This document shows, in pieces, positions 17,435 through 26,754 of a stretch of 64,000 bases of DNA. The position numbers and the translations under genes are program-made. The stretch lies in the NCBI GenBank assembly GCA_040218045.1, contig JAVJQA010000060.1, forward strand, positions 1 through 64,000, written 5' to 3'. The notes beneath the pieces are model-generated. The model was given only the letters and a program-made list of their open reading frames with translations. It had not been told where the DNA came from and searched no databases. Every line of letters begins with the position of its first letter. Position 1 is the first letter of the stretch. Source of the stretch: Marinoscillum sp040218045. GTDB taxonomy: Bacteria; Bacteroidota; Bacteroidia; Cytophagales; Cyclobacteriaceae.

Positions 17435-20400
17435 ATGTTGAAGAAATCAATTCTAATCATTTTTAGCTTTTACTTTCTTTCCTGCGAGCAGCAAGTTCCA
17501 GAACCAACTATGTTCGAATTGGTTGATTCGAAGAAAACTGGAATCACCTTTGTCAATGAGCTTGTATATTCGGACAGCTTTAATATCATTGATTATTTGT
17601 ATTACTACAATGGTGGTGGACTGGCAGTGGGGGATATTAACAATGATGGCCTTGAAGACATATATTTTTCTTCTAATAATGGAGAAAACAAGCTTTACCT
17701 GAATAAAGGATCTTTTCAGTTTCAGGACATTACTGAAAGCGCCGGCCTTCGGTCTCCTGGGGCATGGAAAACAGGCGTAACAATGGCAGATGTAAATGGA
17801 GATAATCTGCTCGATATTTATTTGTGTCGAATAGGAGATTATAAGGGCGTAACTGGGCACAACGAACTTTATATCAACAACGGCGACAATACCTTCACTG
17901 AAAGTTCGGCAAAATTCGGGCTTGACTTTCAAGGATTCTCAACACAGGCGGCATTTTTTGACTATGACATTGATGGTGATCTGGACATGTATTTACTTAA
18001 CCACTCCATCCATACCGTACGTAGTTATGGGCAGTCAAAGCTCCGCTTCGACAAGGATTCTTTAGCAGGAGATCGGTTATACCGAAATGATGACAATCAA
18101 TTTGTTAACATTACCACAGAGTCAGGCATTTACACCTCACAGATCGGTTATGGATTGGGTTTGGCCGTCTCAGACATCAACCTGGACGGATACCCCGATA
18201 TCTATGTGTCCAATGATTTTCATGAAAATGATTACCTATACCTCAATAATGGCGATGGCACCTTTACCGAGTCCATTAAGGAAATGATTGGCCATACCAG
18301 TCGGTTTTCCATGGGAAATGACATCAGTGACCTAAACAATGATGGAGCTCCCGAAATCATGACTTTGGACATGCTGCCCGATAGCGAGGAGATACTTAAA
18401 AATTCAGCTGGAGAAGACCCTTTTGAGATTTACAGATTGAAACTTGATTTTGGCTATGAGCAACAGTTTGCTAGAAATGCACTTCAACTCAATAATGGTG
18501 ATGGAACCTTCTCTGAAGTTGCGCTCATGATGGATATAGCGGCCACCGATTGGAGCTGGTCACCACTCTTTGCTGATTATGATCTTGATGGATATAAGGA
18601 CCTCTTCATTACCAATGGTATAGTGAAACGGCCTAATGATCTTGACTATGTGGCTTTTATGTCTGGTAACAATATAGATGCGGGCAGTTTGGATAAAAAT
18701 ACCGCCAAACGTGATAAAGACCTTGTGGATCAAATGCCTGAAGGAAAAGTCAGTAACAGGATATTCAAAAACATTAAAGGGGAATCCTTTGAGAGTAAAA
18801 CTGGAAAGTGGATGCCCGAAATCCCATCATTTTCAACCAGCGCAGCATATGTGGATTTAGACCTGGATGGAGATCTGGACCTGGTGGTTAACAATATCAA
18901 TGATGAGGCATTTGTGTTGAGAAACAACACCTCAGGACATCACTATATCAAATTGGAATTACAGGGTAATAAAGCAAACACTAAAGCACTTGGCGCGAAG
19001 GCTGTGGTTTATACTGGTTCTTCCAAACAATTTGTCGAGCATTATAATGTACATGGATTTCAGTCCAGCGGTACATATCAAATGACCATTGGATTAGATG
19101 ATGCAAAGCGAGTGGATTCACTGCAAGTGATTTGGCCAGGAGGGCTAATGACCATGCTTAGAGATTTGGATGTTGATGCAACTATTCGATTAAGCATTGA
19201 TTCCGCAAAAGGCAAATTTGTCGCTCCTGAAAAAGACAGGTCATTGTTGATAGAAGCAGACTTAATTCATTTTAAGCATCAGGAAAATCCTTTTGTTGAT
19301 TTTAATTATCAGTCGCTGATCCCACACGTGGTTTCACGGGAGGGGCCAGATATTTCCATAGCCGACATGAATGATGATGGCAAAGATGATCTATATATCA
19401 CTAGTGCTACGGCTCAATCTGGCAGGTTTTTCCTGACGTCCAGGAATGAATTAAATACTATTGAAAGCACAACCGATCCTAGGGTTGAGGAAACCGCAAC
19501 TGTTTTTTTTGATGCCGATGGTGATTCTGATCTGGATATGTTGGTTGTAAGTGGTGGTAACCAGTTTGAGGGACAGACCTCTGTGCTCGCAGATCGCTTA
19601 TTCATTAATGATGGTAATGGTGGATTTACTGAAAAAGAAGGCGCGATCCCTACCTACTTTTCCAATGGATCTGTAGCAGTTACAACAGACGTGGATGGCG
19701 ATGAAGATATGGATGTTTTTGTGGGAAGCAGAGTCATTTCTTCTCAGTATGGAAGCTCTCCAGATAGTTATTTACTCATCAATGATCGAGAAGCTAAATT
19801 CTCGATTGCTGACACGCCGGATTTACGAGGATTGGGCATGGTGACTGATGCGGTTTGGGAAGATCTGGATGGTGATGGGTTTGATGAACTTTTTGTAGTT
19901 GGGGAATGGATGAATCTTACCATCCTTAAAAATGAAAGTGGAAAGCTCAGCAAAATGGATGTGCCATCTTTGGAGAATACTTCAGGGTGGTGGAATTGCA
20001 TTGAAAAAGTAGATATTGATTCAGATGGTGACATGGATTTTGTGGTGGGTAATCAGGGGTTCAATACAAAGCTGACTGCAGGTCGAAATGATCCTGTAAG
20101 GATGTATGTCAAAGACTTTGATGGCAATGACTACCTGGATCAGATAATCACTTACAGCATTTCTGGAAAGGAATACCCCGTGGCCAATCGGGACGAATTG
20201 GCAAAGCAAATGCCCATCATTAAAAAGTCATTTACTAATTATGGTGACTTTTCTGGAAAGACTGTACAACAGGTATTGAGCAAGGAATCACTCGAAAGTA
20301 GCATTTACCATGAGGCCCGGACTTTTGAGTCGGGAGTTATAATAAACAATGGCTCCTTTAATTTCACTTTTGTGGCTTTCCCCCGGTTTGCCCAGATTTC

Positions 20401-20695
20401 CCCCATTTTTGCTATCCAATCTTTTGATTTCAACCAGGATGGGCAATTGGACTTACTGATTGGCGGTAATCGCACCTGGGCTAATACTTACTTTGGAGCA
20501 AGTGATGCTAGTTATGGGATGATTCTTATTAATACTGGTAATGGAATTTTCGAAGTGATGTCTCCTTCAAAGTCAGGATTAAAGGTTGAGGGAGATGTAA
20601 GAAGTATTAAACATTTTTCTTTTTCTGGTAGTGATTACTTCATCTTTGGAGTTAATGACGATCGGGTAAGGACCTACACATTTAATCTAAATTGA
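17435..20695 (+). CDS. VCBS/FG-GAP repeat lipoprotein with ASPIC/UnbV domain (copy 3)
   Basis: The third paralogue, 1086 residues, lipobox Cys17 (YFLSC). Domain order is as in the other two: FG-GAP block (YYYNGGGLAVGDINNDG), ASPIC/UnbV domain about 510-590 (LGAKAVV, VHGFQSSGTY, VIWPGGL), second FG-GAP block (PHVVSREGPDISIADMNDDG) and the shared TSGWWNCI-DIDSDGDMDFVVGNQG segment. The opening differs from copies 1 and 2 (YSDSFNIIDYLYYYNGGG against the FNVYTYRNYYNGGG type), so it is the most diverged of the set. It is followed three bases later by the aldo/keto reductase gene, which ties the lipoproteins to sugar metabolism. Confidence 0.93.
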   Translation: MLKKSILIIFSFYFLSCEQQVPEPTMFELVDSKKTGITFVNELVYSDSFNIIDYLYYYNGGGLAVGDINNDGLEDIYFSSNNGENKLYLNKGSFQFQDITESAGLRSPGAWKTGVTMADVNGDNLLDIYLCRIGDYKGVTGHNELYINNGDNTFTESSAKFGLDFQGFSTQAAFFDYDIDGDLDMYLLNHSIHTVRSYGQSKLRFDKDSLAGDRLYRNDDNQFVNITTESGIYTSQIGYGLGLAVSDINLDGYPDIYVSNDFHENDYLYLNNGDGTFTESIKEMIGHTSRFSMGNDISDLNNDGAPEIMTLDMLPDSEEILKNSAGEDPFEIYRLKLDFGYEQQFARNALQLNNGDGTFSEVALMMDIAATDWSWSPLFADYDLDGYKDLFITNGIVKRPNDLDYVAFMSGNNIDAGSLDKNTAKRDKDLVDQMPEGKVSNRIFKNIKGESFESKTGKWMPEIPSFSTSAAYVDLDLDGDLDLVVNNINDEAFVLRNNTSGHHYIKLELQGNKANTKALGAKAVVYTGSSKQFVEHYNVHGFQSSGTYQMTIGLDDAKRVDSLQVIWPGGLMTMLRDLDVDATIRLSIDSAKGKFVAPEKDRSLLIEADLIHFKHQENPFVDFNYQSLIPHVVSREGPDISIADMNDDGKDDLYITSATAQSGRFFLTSRNELNTIESTTDPRVEETATVFFDADGDSDLDMLVVSGGNQFEGQTSVLADRLFINDGNGGFTEKEGAIPTYFSNGSVAVTTDVDGDEDMDVFVGSRVISSQYGSSPDSYLLINDREAKFSIADTPDLRGLGMVTDAVWEDLDGDGFDELFVVGEWMNLTILKNESGKLSKMDVPSLENTSGWWNCIEKVDIDSDGDMDFVVGNQGFNTKLTAGRNDPVRMYVKDFDGNDYLDQIITYSISGKEYPVANRDELAKQMPIIKKSFTNYGDFSGKTVQQVLSKESLESSIYHEARTFESGVIINNGSFNFTFVAFPRFAQISPIFAIQSFDFNQDGQLDLLIGGNRTWANTYFGASDASYGMILINTGNGIFEVMSPSKSGLKVEGDVRSIKHFSFSGSDYFIFGVNDDRVRTYTFNLN

Positions 20696-20698
20696 ACT

Positions 20699-21715
20699 AT
20701 GGATATCAATGACAAGTCGGGATATAAGGCATATACACCATCCTCCGACCGGTATAAACAAATGAAGTATAAGCGATGTGGCAGGAGTGGTGTCCAGCTT
20801 CCATTGCTATCACTAGGTCTTTGGCACAACTTCGGCCATGCTGATGATTTGCTGAAGGCTCAGCAAATTCTTCGGGCAGCCTTTGATCATGGGATCATTC
20901 ATTTTGACTTAGCCAATAATTATGGGCCTCCTTTTGGATCCGCAGAAACCAATTTTGGTCGGTTGTTTAAGGATGATTTTCAGTCACATAGGGATGAATT
21001 ATTCATTTCTTCCAAGGCTGGTTATGATATGTGGCCTGGTCCTTTCGGAAATTTCGGTTCGCGTAAATATCTGGTGTCAAGCCTCGACCAGAGTTTGAAG
21101 CGAATGAATCTGGATTATGTGGATTTGTTCTATCACCACAGACCTGATCCCAATACTCCTCTGGAAGAAACGATGGGTGCCCTTGATTTTATCGTAAGAT
21201 CTGGGCGCGCCCTTTACGTTGGTATTTCTAACTACCCGGCTGATTTGGCTAAACAAGCTATTGAGATTTTAAAGGATTTAGGCACTCCATGTCTGATCCA
21301 TCAGGCGAGATATTCTATGTTTGATAGATGGGTAGAAGACGGATTGTTGGGCGTATTGGGTGAAAACGGAGTAGGTTGTATAGCATTTAGCCCGCTTGAG
21401 CAGGGTATGCTCACCAATAAATACATTGATGGCATTCCTGAAGGAAGTCGTGCTGCAAAGTCCATGACCTATCTTCAAAAAGAGACTGTAGAGGCCAATA
21501 TGAGTAAGATCAAGGCACTGCATGAGATTGCCAGTAAGCGCAATCAAACCCTGAGTGATATGGCTATTGCCTGGTTGCTAAAAGACGATCGAGTAACGTC
21601 TGTTCTCGTGGGAGTTAGCAGTGTGGAGCAATTGAAATCGAATGTTGAATCACTAAATAATCTGGACTTCTCGGATCAGGAACTTTCTGAAATTAGAAAA
21701 GTATTGCTTAGTTAA
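20699..21715 (+). CDS. Aldo/keto reductase, YghZ/L-glyceraldehyde-3-phosphate reductase-like
   Basis: A 338-residue NADPH-dependent cytoplasmic oxidoreductase. The TIM-barrel AKR tetrad is visible: Asp and Tyr in HFDLANNYGPPFGSAE (near 72-87), Lys in FISSKAGYD (near 103) and His in LFYHHRPDPN (near 143). The N-terminus SDRYKQMKYKRCGRSGVQLP and the overall pattern match the YghZ/MgrA branch, which reduces small aldehydes and sugar-derived carbonyls. It sits directly behind the VCBS operon and upstream of the keto-sugar genes, so a role in reducing an aldehyde or keto sugar from this pathway is reasonable inference. No export signal. Confidence 0.92.
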   Translation: MDINDKSGYKAYTPSSDRYKQMKYKRCGRSGVQLPLLSLGLWHNFGHADDLLKAQQILRAAFDHGIIHFDLANNYGPPFGSAETNFGRLFKDDFQSHRDELFISSKAGYDMWPGPFGNFGSRKYLVSSLDQSLKRMNLDYVDLFYHHRPDPNTPLEETMGALDFIVRSGRALYVGISNYPADLAKQAIEILKDLGTPCLIHQARYSMFDRWVEDGLLGVLGENGVGCIAFSPLEQGMLTNKYIDGIPEGSRAAKSMTYLQKETVEANMSKIKALHEIASKRNQTLSDMAIAWLLKDDRVTSVLVGVSSVEQLKSNVESLNNLDFSDQELSEIRKVLLS

Positions 21716-21902
21716 ATTTTCCTTATTTGACTTGGATCAAACCGAACTCAACGACTAATAATTGAAGCTCACCGAGTAGCACTTGTTAATAATTCCAGGG
21801 AATTCATTTTTGTAATTCATTAGTGTTTTAAAGTAGAGAATTTCATAGTTGTTTTTTAAATTGGTAATTGAATTTACCATTCGGTTTTGAATGGATTAAG
21901 CG

Positions 21903-21932
21903 AAAAAGAGGGGCACTGCCCCTCTTTTTGTT
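21903..21932 (+). terminator. Intrinsic terminator
   Basis: Perfect 12-base arms (AAAAAGAGGGGC / GCCCCTCTTTTT) with a three-base loop and A/T runs on both sides, so it could stop transcription in either direction. It probably closes the SusCD/VCBS/reductase operon. Confidence 0.88.
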
Positions 21933-22003
21933 TGACCTGTTCCATCAGTTGAAGTCTTCAGTATTCGCATCCCTTCAGTTCCTCGGTTGACTAGTCTCAT
22001 AAA

Positions 22004-22022
22004 GTGTGTACTATTTACACAC
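22004..22022. promoter_or_regulatory. Inverted repeat upstream of the DUF1080 operon
   Basis: Perfect seven-base arms GTGTGTA and TACACAC separated by CTATT, 45 bases before the DUF1080 start. It has no T tract, so it reads as a protein-binding dyad and not a terminator. It does not resemble the LacI-type site upstream of SusC. Confidence 0.4.
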
Positions 22023-22066
22023 GAAATGATTAATTTGCTATTCTAAGAACCCTAATTAATTCGAAA

Positions 22067-23419
22067 ATGAGATGTATACTTTCGCTTCAGTTCCTGTTGC
22101 TGAGCAGCTTTCTATTTGCGCAAAACTGGACTCCACTTTTTAATGGCATGGACCTTTCAGGTTGGGAATCACAAGGTGGCAAAGCCAAATATCAGATAGT
22201 AGATGGCGTAATTGTCGGCACTGCCGTACTTAACTCTCCCAATACTTTCTTATGTTCCAAAGAGACCTATGGGGATTTTATCCTGGAGCTCAGGGTCTTT
22301 CTCTCCAATCATTTGAATTCCGGTATCCAGTTTCGGAGTAATCTTATTGACCAGGTGGTCAGGGGCTATCAGTGTGAAATAGACCCTTCCCCAAGAGCCT
22401 TCTCTGGTGGAATTTATGAGGAGTCTCTTAGAGGTTGGCTGTATCCATTAAGTATCAATACCCAGGCGAGGAGTGCCTTTGAGTTGGGCAAATGGAATGA
22501 TGTACGCATTGAGTGCTTTGGAAACGAGATAAGGACTTATATCAACGGAAGAATGTGCAGCTACCTGGTAGATGACGCTACATCCCGAGGTTTTATTGGG
22601 CTTCAGGTTCATAGTATTGGGGAAAGTGAGAAAGGTTATCAGGTAAAGTGGAAAGACATCAAAATCCTTACAGAAGATGTGAAGTCTAACCTATCGGATG
22701 TTGATCCTGAAGTGGCACAAATGAGCTATTTGAAAAACGAGCTGACGGACCTGGAGAAGCGCAATGGATGGAGGTTGCTTTGGGACGGAAAAAGTTCAAA
22801 CGGCTGGCGTGGAGCAAAGCTTGACGAGTTTCCCACAAGTGGCTGGGAAATGAAGAATGGAGAACTTGTTATTTTGAAAACTGATGGTGGAGAAGCCACA
22901 GGACCCGGAGATATTGTAACTACCACGAAGTATTCCGATTTTGAATTGGAGTTGGAGTTTAAGATTACCAAAGGGGCCAACAGTGGGATTAAATACTTTG
23001 TGGACCCTAGTCTGAACAAGCATAGTGGCTCGGCTATAGGATGTGAATTTCAGGTGCTGGATGACCAAAATCACCCTGATGCCAAAATGGGAGTCAATGG
23101 AAACCGGACGGTGGGATCACTTTACGATCTAATTGCTGCAGAAAACCTCTCAGTGCCAGGCAGGAGTAAACAATTCAAAGGCATTGACAAATGGAACAAG
23201 GCGCGTATTGTCTCTAAGGACGGCAAAGTGGAACACTGGCTCAACAATGAAAAAGTGGTTGAGTACGACCGAACTTCGCAAATGTTCAGGGCTTTAGTAG
23301 CTTATAGCAAGTACAAGGTTTGGGAGAACTTCGGTCAGTGGCCTGAAGGGTCTATTTTGTTGCAGGACCATGGGGACAATGTGAGTTATAGAAGTATCAA
23401 GATCAGGGAATTCAATTAG
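22067..23419 (+). CDS. Double DUF1080 protein, 3-keto-disaccharide hydrolase family
   Basis: A 450-residue exported protein with a signal peptide (1-18, cleavage after LFA) and two DUF1080 concanavalin-like domains: about 22-203 (opening WTPLFNGMDLSGW) and about 235-449 (opening WRLLWDGKSSNGW and ending with YRSIKIREF). DUF1080 members include periplasmic enzymes that cleave 3-keto-glycosides after oxidation by a Gfo/Idh-type dehydrogenase. The second domain keeps the family core NSGIKYFVDPSLN and GCEFQVLDDQNHPDA. Two Gfo/Idh/MocA genes follow immediately (one base apart), which supports that role. Whether both domains are active is unknown. Confidence 0.93.
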   Translation: MRCILSLQFLLLSSFLFAQNWTPLFNGMDLSGWESQGGKAKYQIVDGVIVGTAVLNSPNTFLCSKETYGDFILELRVFLSNHLNSGIQFRSNLIDQVVRGYQCEIDPSPRAFSGGIYEESLRGWLYPLSINTQARSAFELGKWNDVRIECFGNEIRTYINGRMCSYLVDDATSRGFIGLQVHSIGESEKGYQVKWKDIKILTEDVKSNLSDVDPEVAQMSYLKNELTDLEKRNGWRLLWDGKSSNGWRGAKLDEFPTSGWEMKNGELVILKTDGGEATGPGDIVTTTKYSDFELELEFKITKGANSGIKYFVDPSLNKHSGSAIGCEFQVLDDQNHPDAKMGVNGNRTVGSLYDLIAAENLSVPGRSKQFKGIDKWNKARIVSKDGKVEHWLNNEKVVEYDRTSQMFRALVAYSKYKVWENFGQWPEGSILLQDHGDNVSYRSIKIREFN

Positions 23420-23420
23420 T

Positions 23421-24629
23421 ATGAAATCAGAAGAAAGCAGACGTAGATTTCTCAAATCCGGGCTGACAATCACAGGAGGTGTGTTTGTGGGTGCCAGATA
23501 TTTATCTGCGATGCCAGTTTCATTTGGTCAGAAGCAAGTAAACATAGGTGTAATTGGCACCGGTGATCGTGGCAAAGGACTGATGAGCCTGATCACTCAA
23601 ATAGATGGACTTGAGGTAGTAGCATGCGCTGATGTCATTCCTTTTCGCTTGACGGAAGGTCTTTCAAAAGCTCCAAAAGCAAAGGGGTATCACAATTACA
23701 ATGACCTGTTGAATGACAAGAATGTAGATGCTGTAATGATAAGTACACCATTCAGTACTCATGATCAAATTGCCATCGCTGCCTTGAAAGCGGGAAAGCA
23801 TGTCTACTGTGAAAAAACCATGACTAAAGGCCTGGATGAGACTCAGCGTGTACTCTCTGCGGCTGCTCAAAGCAATAAGGTTTTCCAAACCGGGCATCAA
23901 TACCATAGTAGTCCGCTTTACAATCGTGCAGTGGAGATTATTCAATCAGGTTATATTGGTGAGATCACATCATTCGAATCTCAATGGAATAGAAATGGCG
24001 ATTGGCGACGACCAGTTCCAGATCCGAAATGGGAACGACTTATCAACTGGAGGATGTATCGCGAATACTCAGGCGGGTTAGTTGCCGAGTTAATGTCTCA
24101 TCAAATTGATTTCATCAATTGGGCAATGAACAGCCAGCCGGCAAAAGTTACCGGGTTTGGAGGGATTGATCATTGGAACGACGGACGCGAAACCTATGAT
24201 AATGTCCACCTGCTATTCGAATATCCATCCGGACTGGATGCTTCCTTTACCTGCACTACTACCAATGGCTATGAAGACTATCAAATCAAAGTGTTAGGTT
24301 CAGAAGGCACTATGATTTTAGACTACACAAAAGGTGTGGTTTTTGCGGAAAGTAGAGACTTGACTGAGAAAGGAATCGTTGATGGGGTATCCGGGGCCAC
24401 TCTGCAAGCATGGAACAGCGGGAAAGGCACCCCTATAGACGCACCAGGCAACGATCCAACATTGGATGCATTAAAACAATTTTATAACTCCATAGTGAAC
24501 GATGCTCCTGTGATTTCCGATGTGAAATCAGGGGCTCAAACAGCTAAATGTGTTCAGATTTCGCTGGATGCACTTTATGATGGCAAAATAAAGTATTGGT
24601 CGGACTATCCGGAACTTGAATTTTCTTAA
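23421..24629 (+). CDS. Gfo/Idh/MocA family oxidoreductase, Tat-exported (first)
   Basis: A 402-residue NAD(P)-dependent sugar dehydrogenase-like protein with a twin-arginine signal (RRRFLKSG near residues 7-14), so it is exported folded with its cofactor. The Rossmann fold begins VNIGVIGTGDRGKGL (near 40-54). The usual catalytic EKP motif reads EKT here (GKHVYCEKTMTKG near 129-141), a change at the proline that is tolerated in some homologues but worth noting. The C-terminal alpha/beta domain contains GGLVAELMSHQIDFINW. It probably oxidises or reduces position 3 of a sugar for the neighbouring DUF1080 enzyme; substrate not known. Confidence 0.92.
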   Translation: MKSEESRRRFLKSGLTITGGVFVGARYLSAMPVSFGQKQVNIGVIGTGDRGKGLMSLITQIDGLEVVACADVIPFRLTEGLSKAPKAKGYHNYNDLLNDKNVDAVMISTPFSTHDQIAIAALKAGKHVYCEKTMTKGLDETQRVLSAAAQSNKVFQTGHQYHSSPLYNRAVEIIQSGYIGEITSFESQWNRNGDWRRPVPDPKWERLINWRMYREYSGGLVAELMSHQIDFINWAMNSQPAKVTGFGGIDHWNDGRETYDNVHLLFEYPSGLDASFTCTTTNGYEDYQIKVLGSEGTMILDYTKGVVFAESRDLTEKGIVDGVSGATLQAWNSGKGTPIDAPGNDPTLDALKQFYNSIVNDAPVISDVKSGAQTAKCVQISLDALYDGKIKYWSDYPELEFS

Positions 24630-24647
24630 ATCCCAAAACCCTAAAAG

Positions 24648-25976
24648 ATGAAATCAAACAGGCGAACCTTTATCCGAAATTCTGCTCTGGCTGGAGTTGG
24701 AGCCACCTATTTAATGTCTTCTAATGATCTCTGGGCATTTTCTCCTAACGAAACTGTGAATGTTGCCATCATCGGAACAGGTGGCAGGTCATATGCCTTG
24801 GCTCAGTCTATTTCGCTCTGTGAGAATGTCAAGGTGACTGATGTTTGTGATGTTGATGCTGTGAGACTTGATAAATTTCTGGAATATGCGAAAACAACTT
24901 TGGGGTATAGGCCTAAAAAACACGCTGACTTTAGGAAAATTCTAGATAAAAAAGATGTCGATGCGGTGGTCATTACCACTCCTGAGCATTGGCATGCTCC
25001 AATGGCTATTCTGGGAATGAAAGCTGGCAAGCATGTATATGTGGAGAAGCCATGTAGTCACAATTTGCATGAGAACAACTTACTGCTGGAAGCTTATAAA
25101 AAATACGGGGTTCTCTGTCAAATGGGCAACCAGCAACGATCATCTATCACCTCCAACCAGGCCATCAAAGACATCAGGGAAGGTAAAATTGGAGAGGTGT
25201 ACTATGCTAAAGCCTGGTACTCCAATACTCGTGGCACCATTGGTAATGGCAAGGTAGTACCTGTTCCGGACACCCTGGATTGGGACTTATGGCAAGGCCC
25301 GGCCCCAAGAGAAGCGTATCGTGACAATGTTCATCCATACAACTGGCATTGGTTCAGAACCTGGGGAACTGGTGAAATTCATAACAATGGAACACATGAG
25401 ATCGACGTATGTCGCTGGGCTTTGGGAGTGGATTTTCCTAAGAGGGTCGTCTCTACTGGTGGCAGGTTTCATTTTAAAGATGACTGGCAGTTTTATGACA
25501 CCCAGATTGCCAATTATGAATTTGATGATGGGAAGATGATTTCCTGGGAAGGTAAAAGCTGTAATGGCATGCCAGTGCATAATCGTGGACGGGGAGCCTT
25601 TATTCATGGCAAGGACGGATCAATTTTACTGGACAGGGATGGCTACCAGCTTTTGGACCTGAAAGGCAATGAGTTGAGTTATATCAAAGAAGATAACCCG
25701 GGGACATCATCTTCTACATCGGATACAAGTGGCTTTGATGGTCTCACAGTCAGGCATTTTCAAAATTTTCTAGCGGCAATCAGAGAAGGGGATAAACTCA
25801 ATGCACCGATCGACGATGGTAGTATTTCTACACACCTCTGTCATTTGGGAAATATTGCTCAGGACCTGGAAGTCAGTCTGGATATTGACATTAAGTCTGG
25901 GGCAATTCTGAACAACACAGAAGCTCAAAAGCAGGTGAAAAGAGAATATGAAGCAGGCTGGGAGCCTGAGGTTTGA
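24648..25976 (+). CDS. Gfo/Idh/MocA family oxidoreductase, Tat-exported (second)
   Basis: A 442-residue paralogue with its own twin-arginine signal (NRRTFIRNSALAG near 4-16). Rossmann motif VNVAIIGTGGRSYAL near 37-51 and a canonical GKHVYVEKPCSHN with EKP near 125-137. The C-terminal part has WHWFRTWGTGEIHNNGTHEID, typical of the larger exported members, and a C-terminal extension. It follows the first oxidoreductase after 18 bases in the same unit. Two oxidoreductases with one DUF1080 protein suggests an oxidise-cleave-reduce cycle with the two enzymes acting on different sides or substrates; this is inference. Confidence 0.92.
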   Translation: MKSNRRTFIRNSALAGVGATYLMSSNDLWAFSPNETVNVAIIGTGGRSYALAQSISLCENVKVTDVCDVDAVRLDKFLEYAKTTLGYRPKKHADFRKILDKKDVDAVVITTPEHWHAPMAILGMKAGKHVYVEKPCSHNLHENNLLLEAYKKYGVLCQMGNQQRSSITSNQAIKDIREGKIGEVYYAKAWYSNTRGTIGNGKVVPVPDTLDWDLWQGPAPREAYRDNVHPYNWHWFRTWGTGEIHNNGTHEIDVCRWALGVDFPKRVVSTGGRFHFKDDWQFYDTQIANYEFDDGKMISWEGKSCNGMPVHNRGRGAFIHGKDGSILLDRDGYQLLDLKGNELSYIKEDNPGTSSSTSDTSGFDGLTVRHFQNFLAAIREGDKLNAPIDDGSISTHLCHLGNIAQDLEVSLDIDIKSGAILNNTEAQKQVKREYEAGWEPEV

Positions 25977-26107
25977 TCTATGAGGAACGATGTTGAGCTA
26001 TAGTTGACCAACAATTGAACCGCGGAAAAATTACGGTCTTTTTATAGATCAATTTCTTTGGAGGCAATCTCGTCGGCTGATCTCATCGCCTCCGTAGTTT
26101 CACAATT

Positions 26108-26657
26108 ATGAAAACCTGCTCAGGAACTCGCATTCACATTGATTCATGCGGCAATACTGGCCAATCCATTTCTGAGCTTGTAGGTTACAAGTCGTCACCA
26201 AATGTGAGCGGGTAAGTTTGGCAACGGTCCTGATACTTTGGTCATACATTTTACTGGAGGTAGATCAGCAGAATCATCGGCACTGTGGCTGACCAGTCCT
26301 GAGGCTAAGGCCTCTGCGCATGTGGTAATAGGCCAGGCTGGTGAGGTTATTCAACTGGTGCCATTTGATACTATAGCCTGGCATGCCGGGGTCAGTAAGT
26401 GGAAAGATCGTGATGAACTCAACAAGTATAGCATTGGAATAGAGATTGACAATGCCGGACGACTGGAGCAGCGGGAACAAGGTTACTATACATGGTTTGG
26501 TACACATATGCCCGATGATAGCGTAGTTAAAGCTATCCACAGAAATGAAAAGACCGCCTCTTACTGCCATGCATATATAGAGGCTCAGATTGAAGCCACT
26601 GAAAAGATTTGCAGAAACAGGCTTGCTCATAGATATGTAACATTATATGTAATATAA
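26108..26657 (+). pseudogene. N-acetylmuramoyl-L-alanine amidase-like gene, frameshifted and truncated
   Basis: Remnant of an Amidase_2 (peptidoglycan amidase) gene. From the ATG at 26108 the frame reads an N-terminal piece ending GYKSSPNVSG and then stops at TAA 26213-26215. The next frame continues with exactly the expected GKFGNGPDTLVIHFTGG (zinc-ligand HFTGG) and runs to 26657. Removing one G at 26209-26212 joins the two frames without loss, so a single-base insertion broke the gene. The C-terminus stops after LAHRYVTLYVI, before the usual GHDDIAPGRKxDPGP segment that carries the last zinc ligand. The product is therefore very unlikely to be active. Confidence 0.85.
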
Positions 26658-26678
26658 TTAATCTATGTGACTAGTCAT

Positions 26679-26712
26679 AAAAAAAAGCTGCCCAAATTAC
26701 TTTTCGGACAGC
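26679..26712 (-). terminator. Terminator-like hairpin or insertion-element end
   Basis: On the minus strand GCTGTCC and GGGCAGC pair with one wobble and are followed by eight T. No minus-strand gene nearby needs it. The sequence GGCTGTCCGAAAAG also recalls the ends of some insertion sequences, and it lies exactly between two broken genes, so an element scar is an alternative. I see no transposase. Confidence 0.4.
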
Positions 26713-26754
26713 CTCAAACTTACTGCGGCCGATGGAAAACAATACAACTCTGAT

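Larger units (their letters stand above)
21716..22066. other. Intergenic region with terminator and inverted repeat
   Basis: A 351-base gap between the reductase and the DUF1080 gene. It holds the terminator at 21903 and the inverted repeat at 22004, so the DUF1080/oxidoreductase genes very probably have their own promoter here. I see no good -7 TAnnTTTG match and no small gene. Confidence 0.55.
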
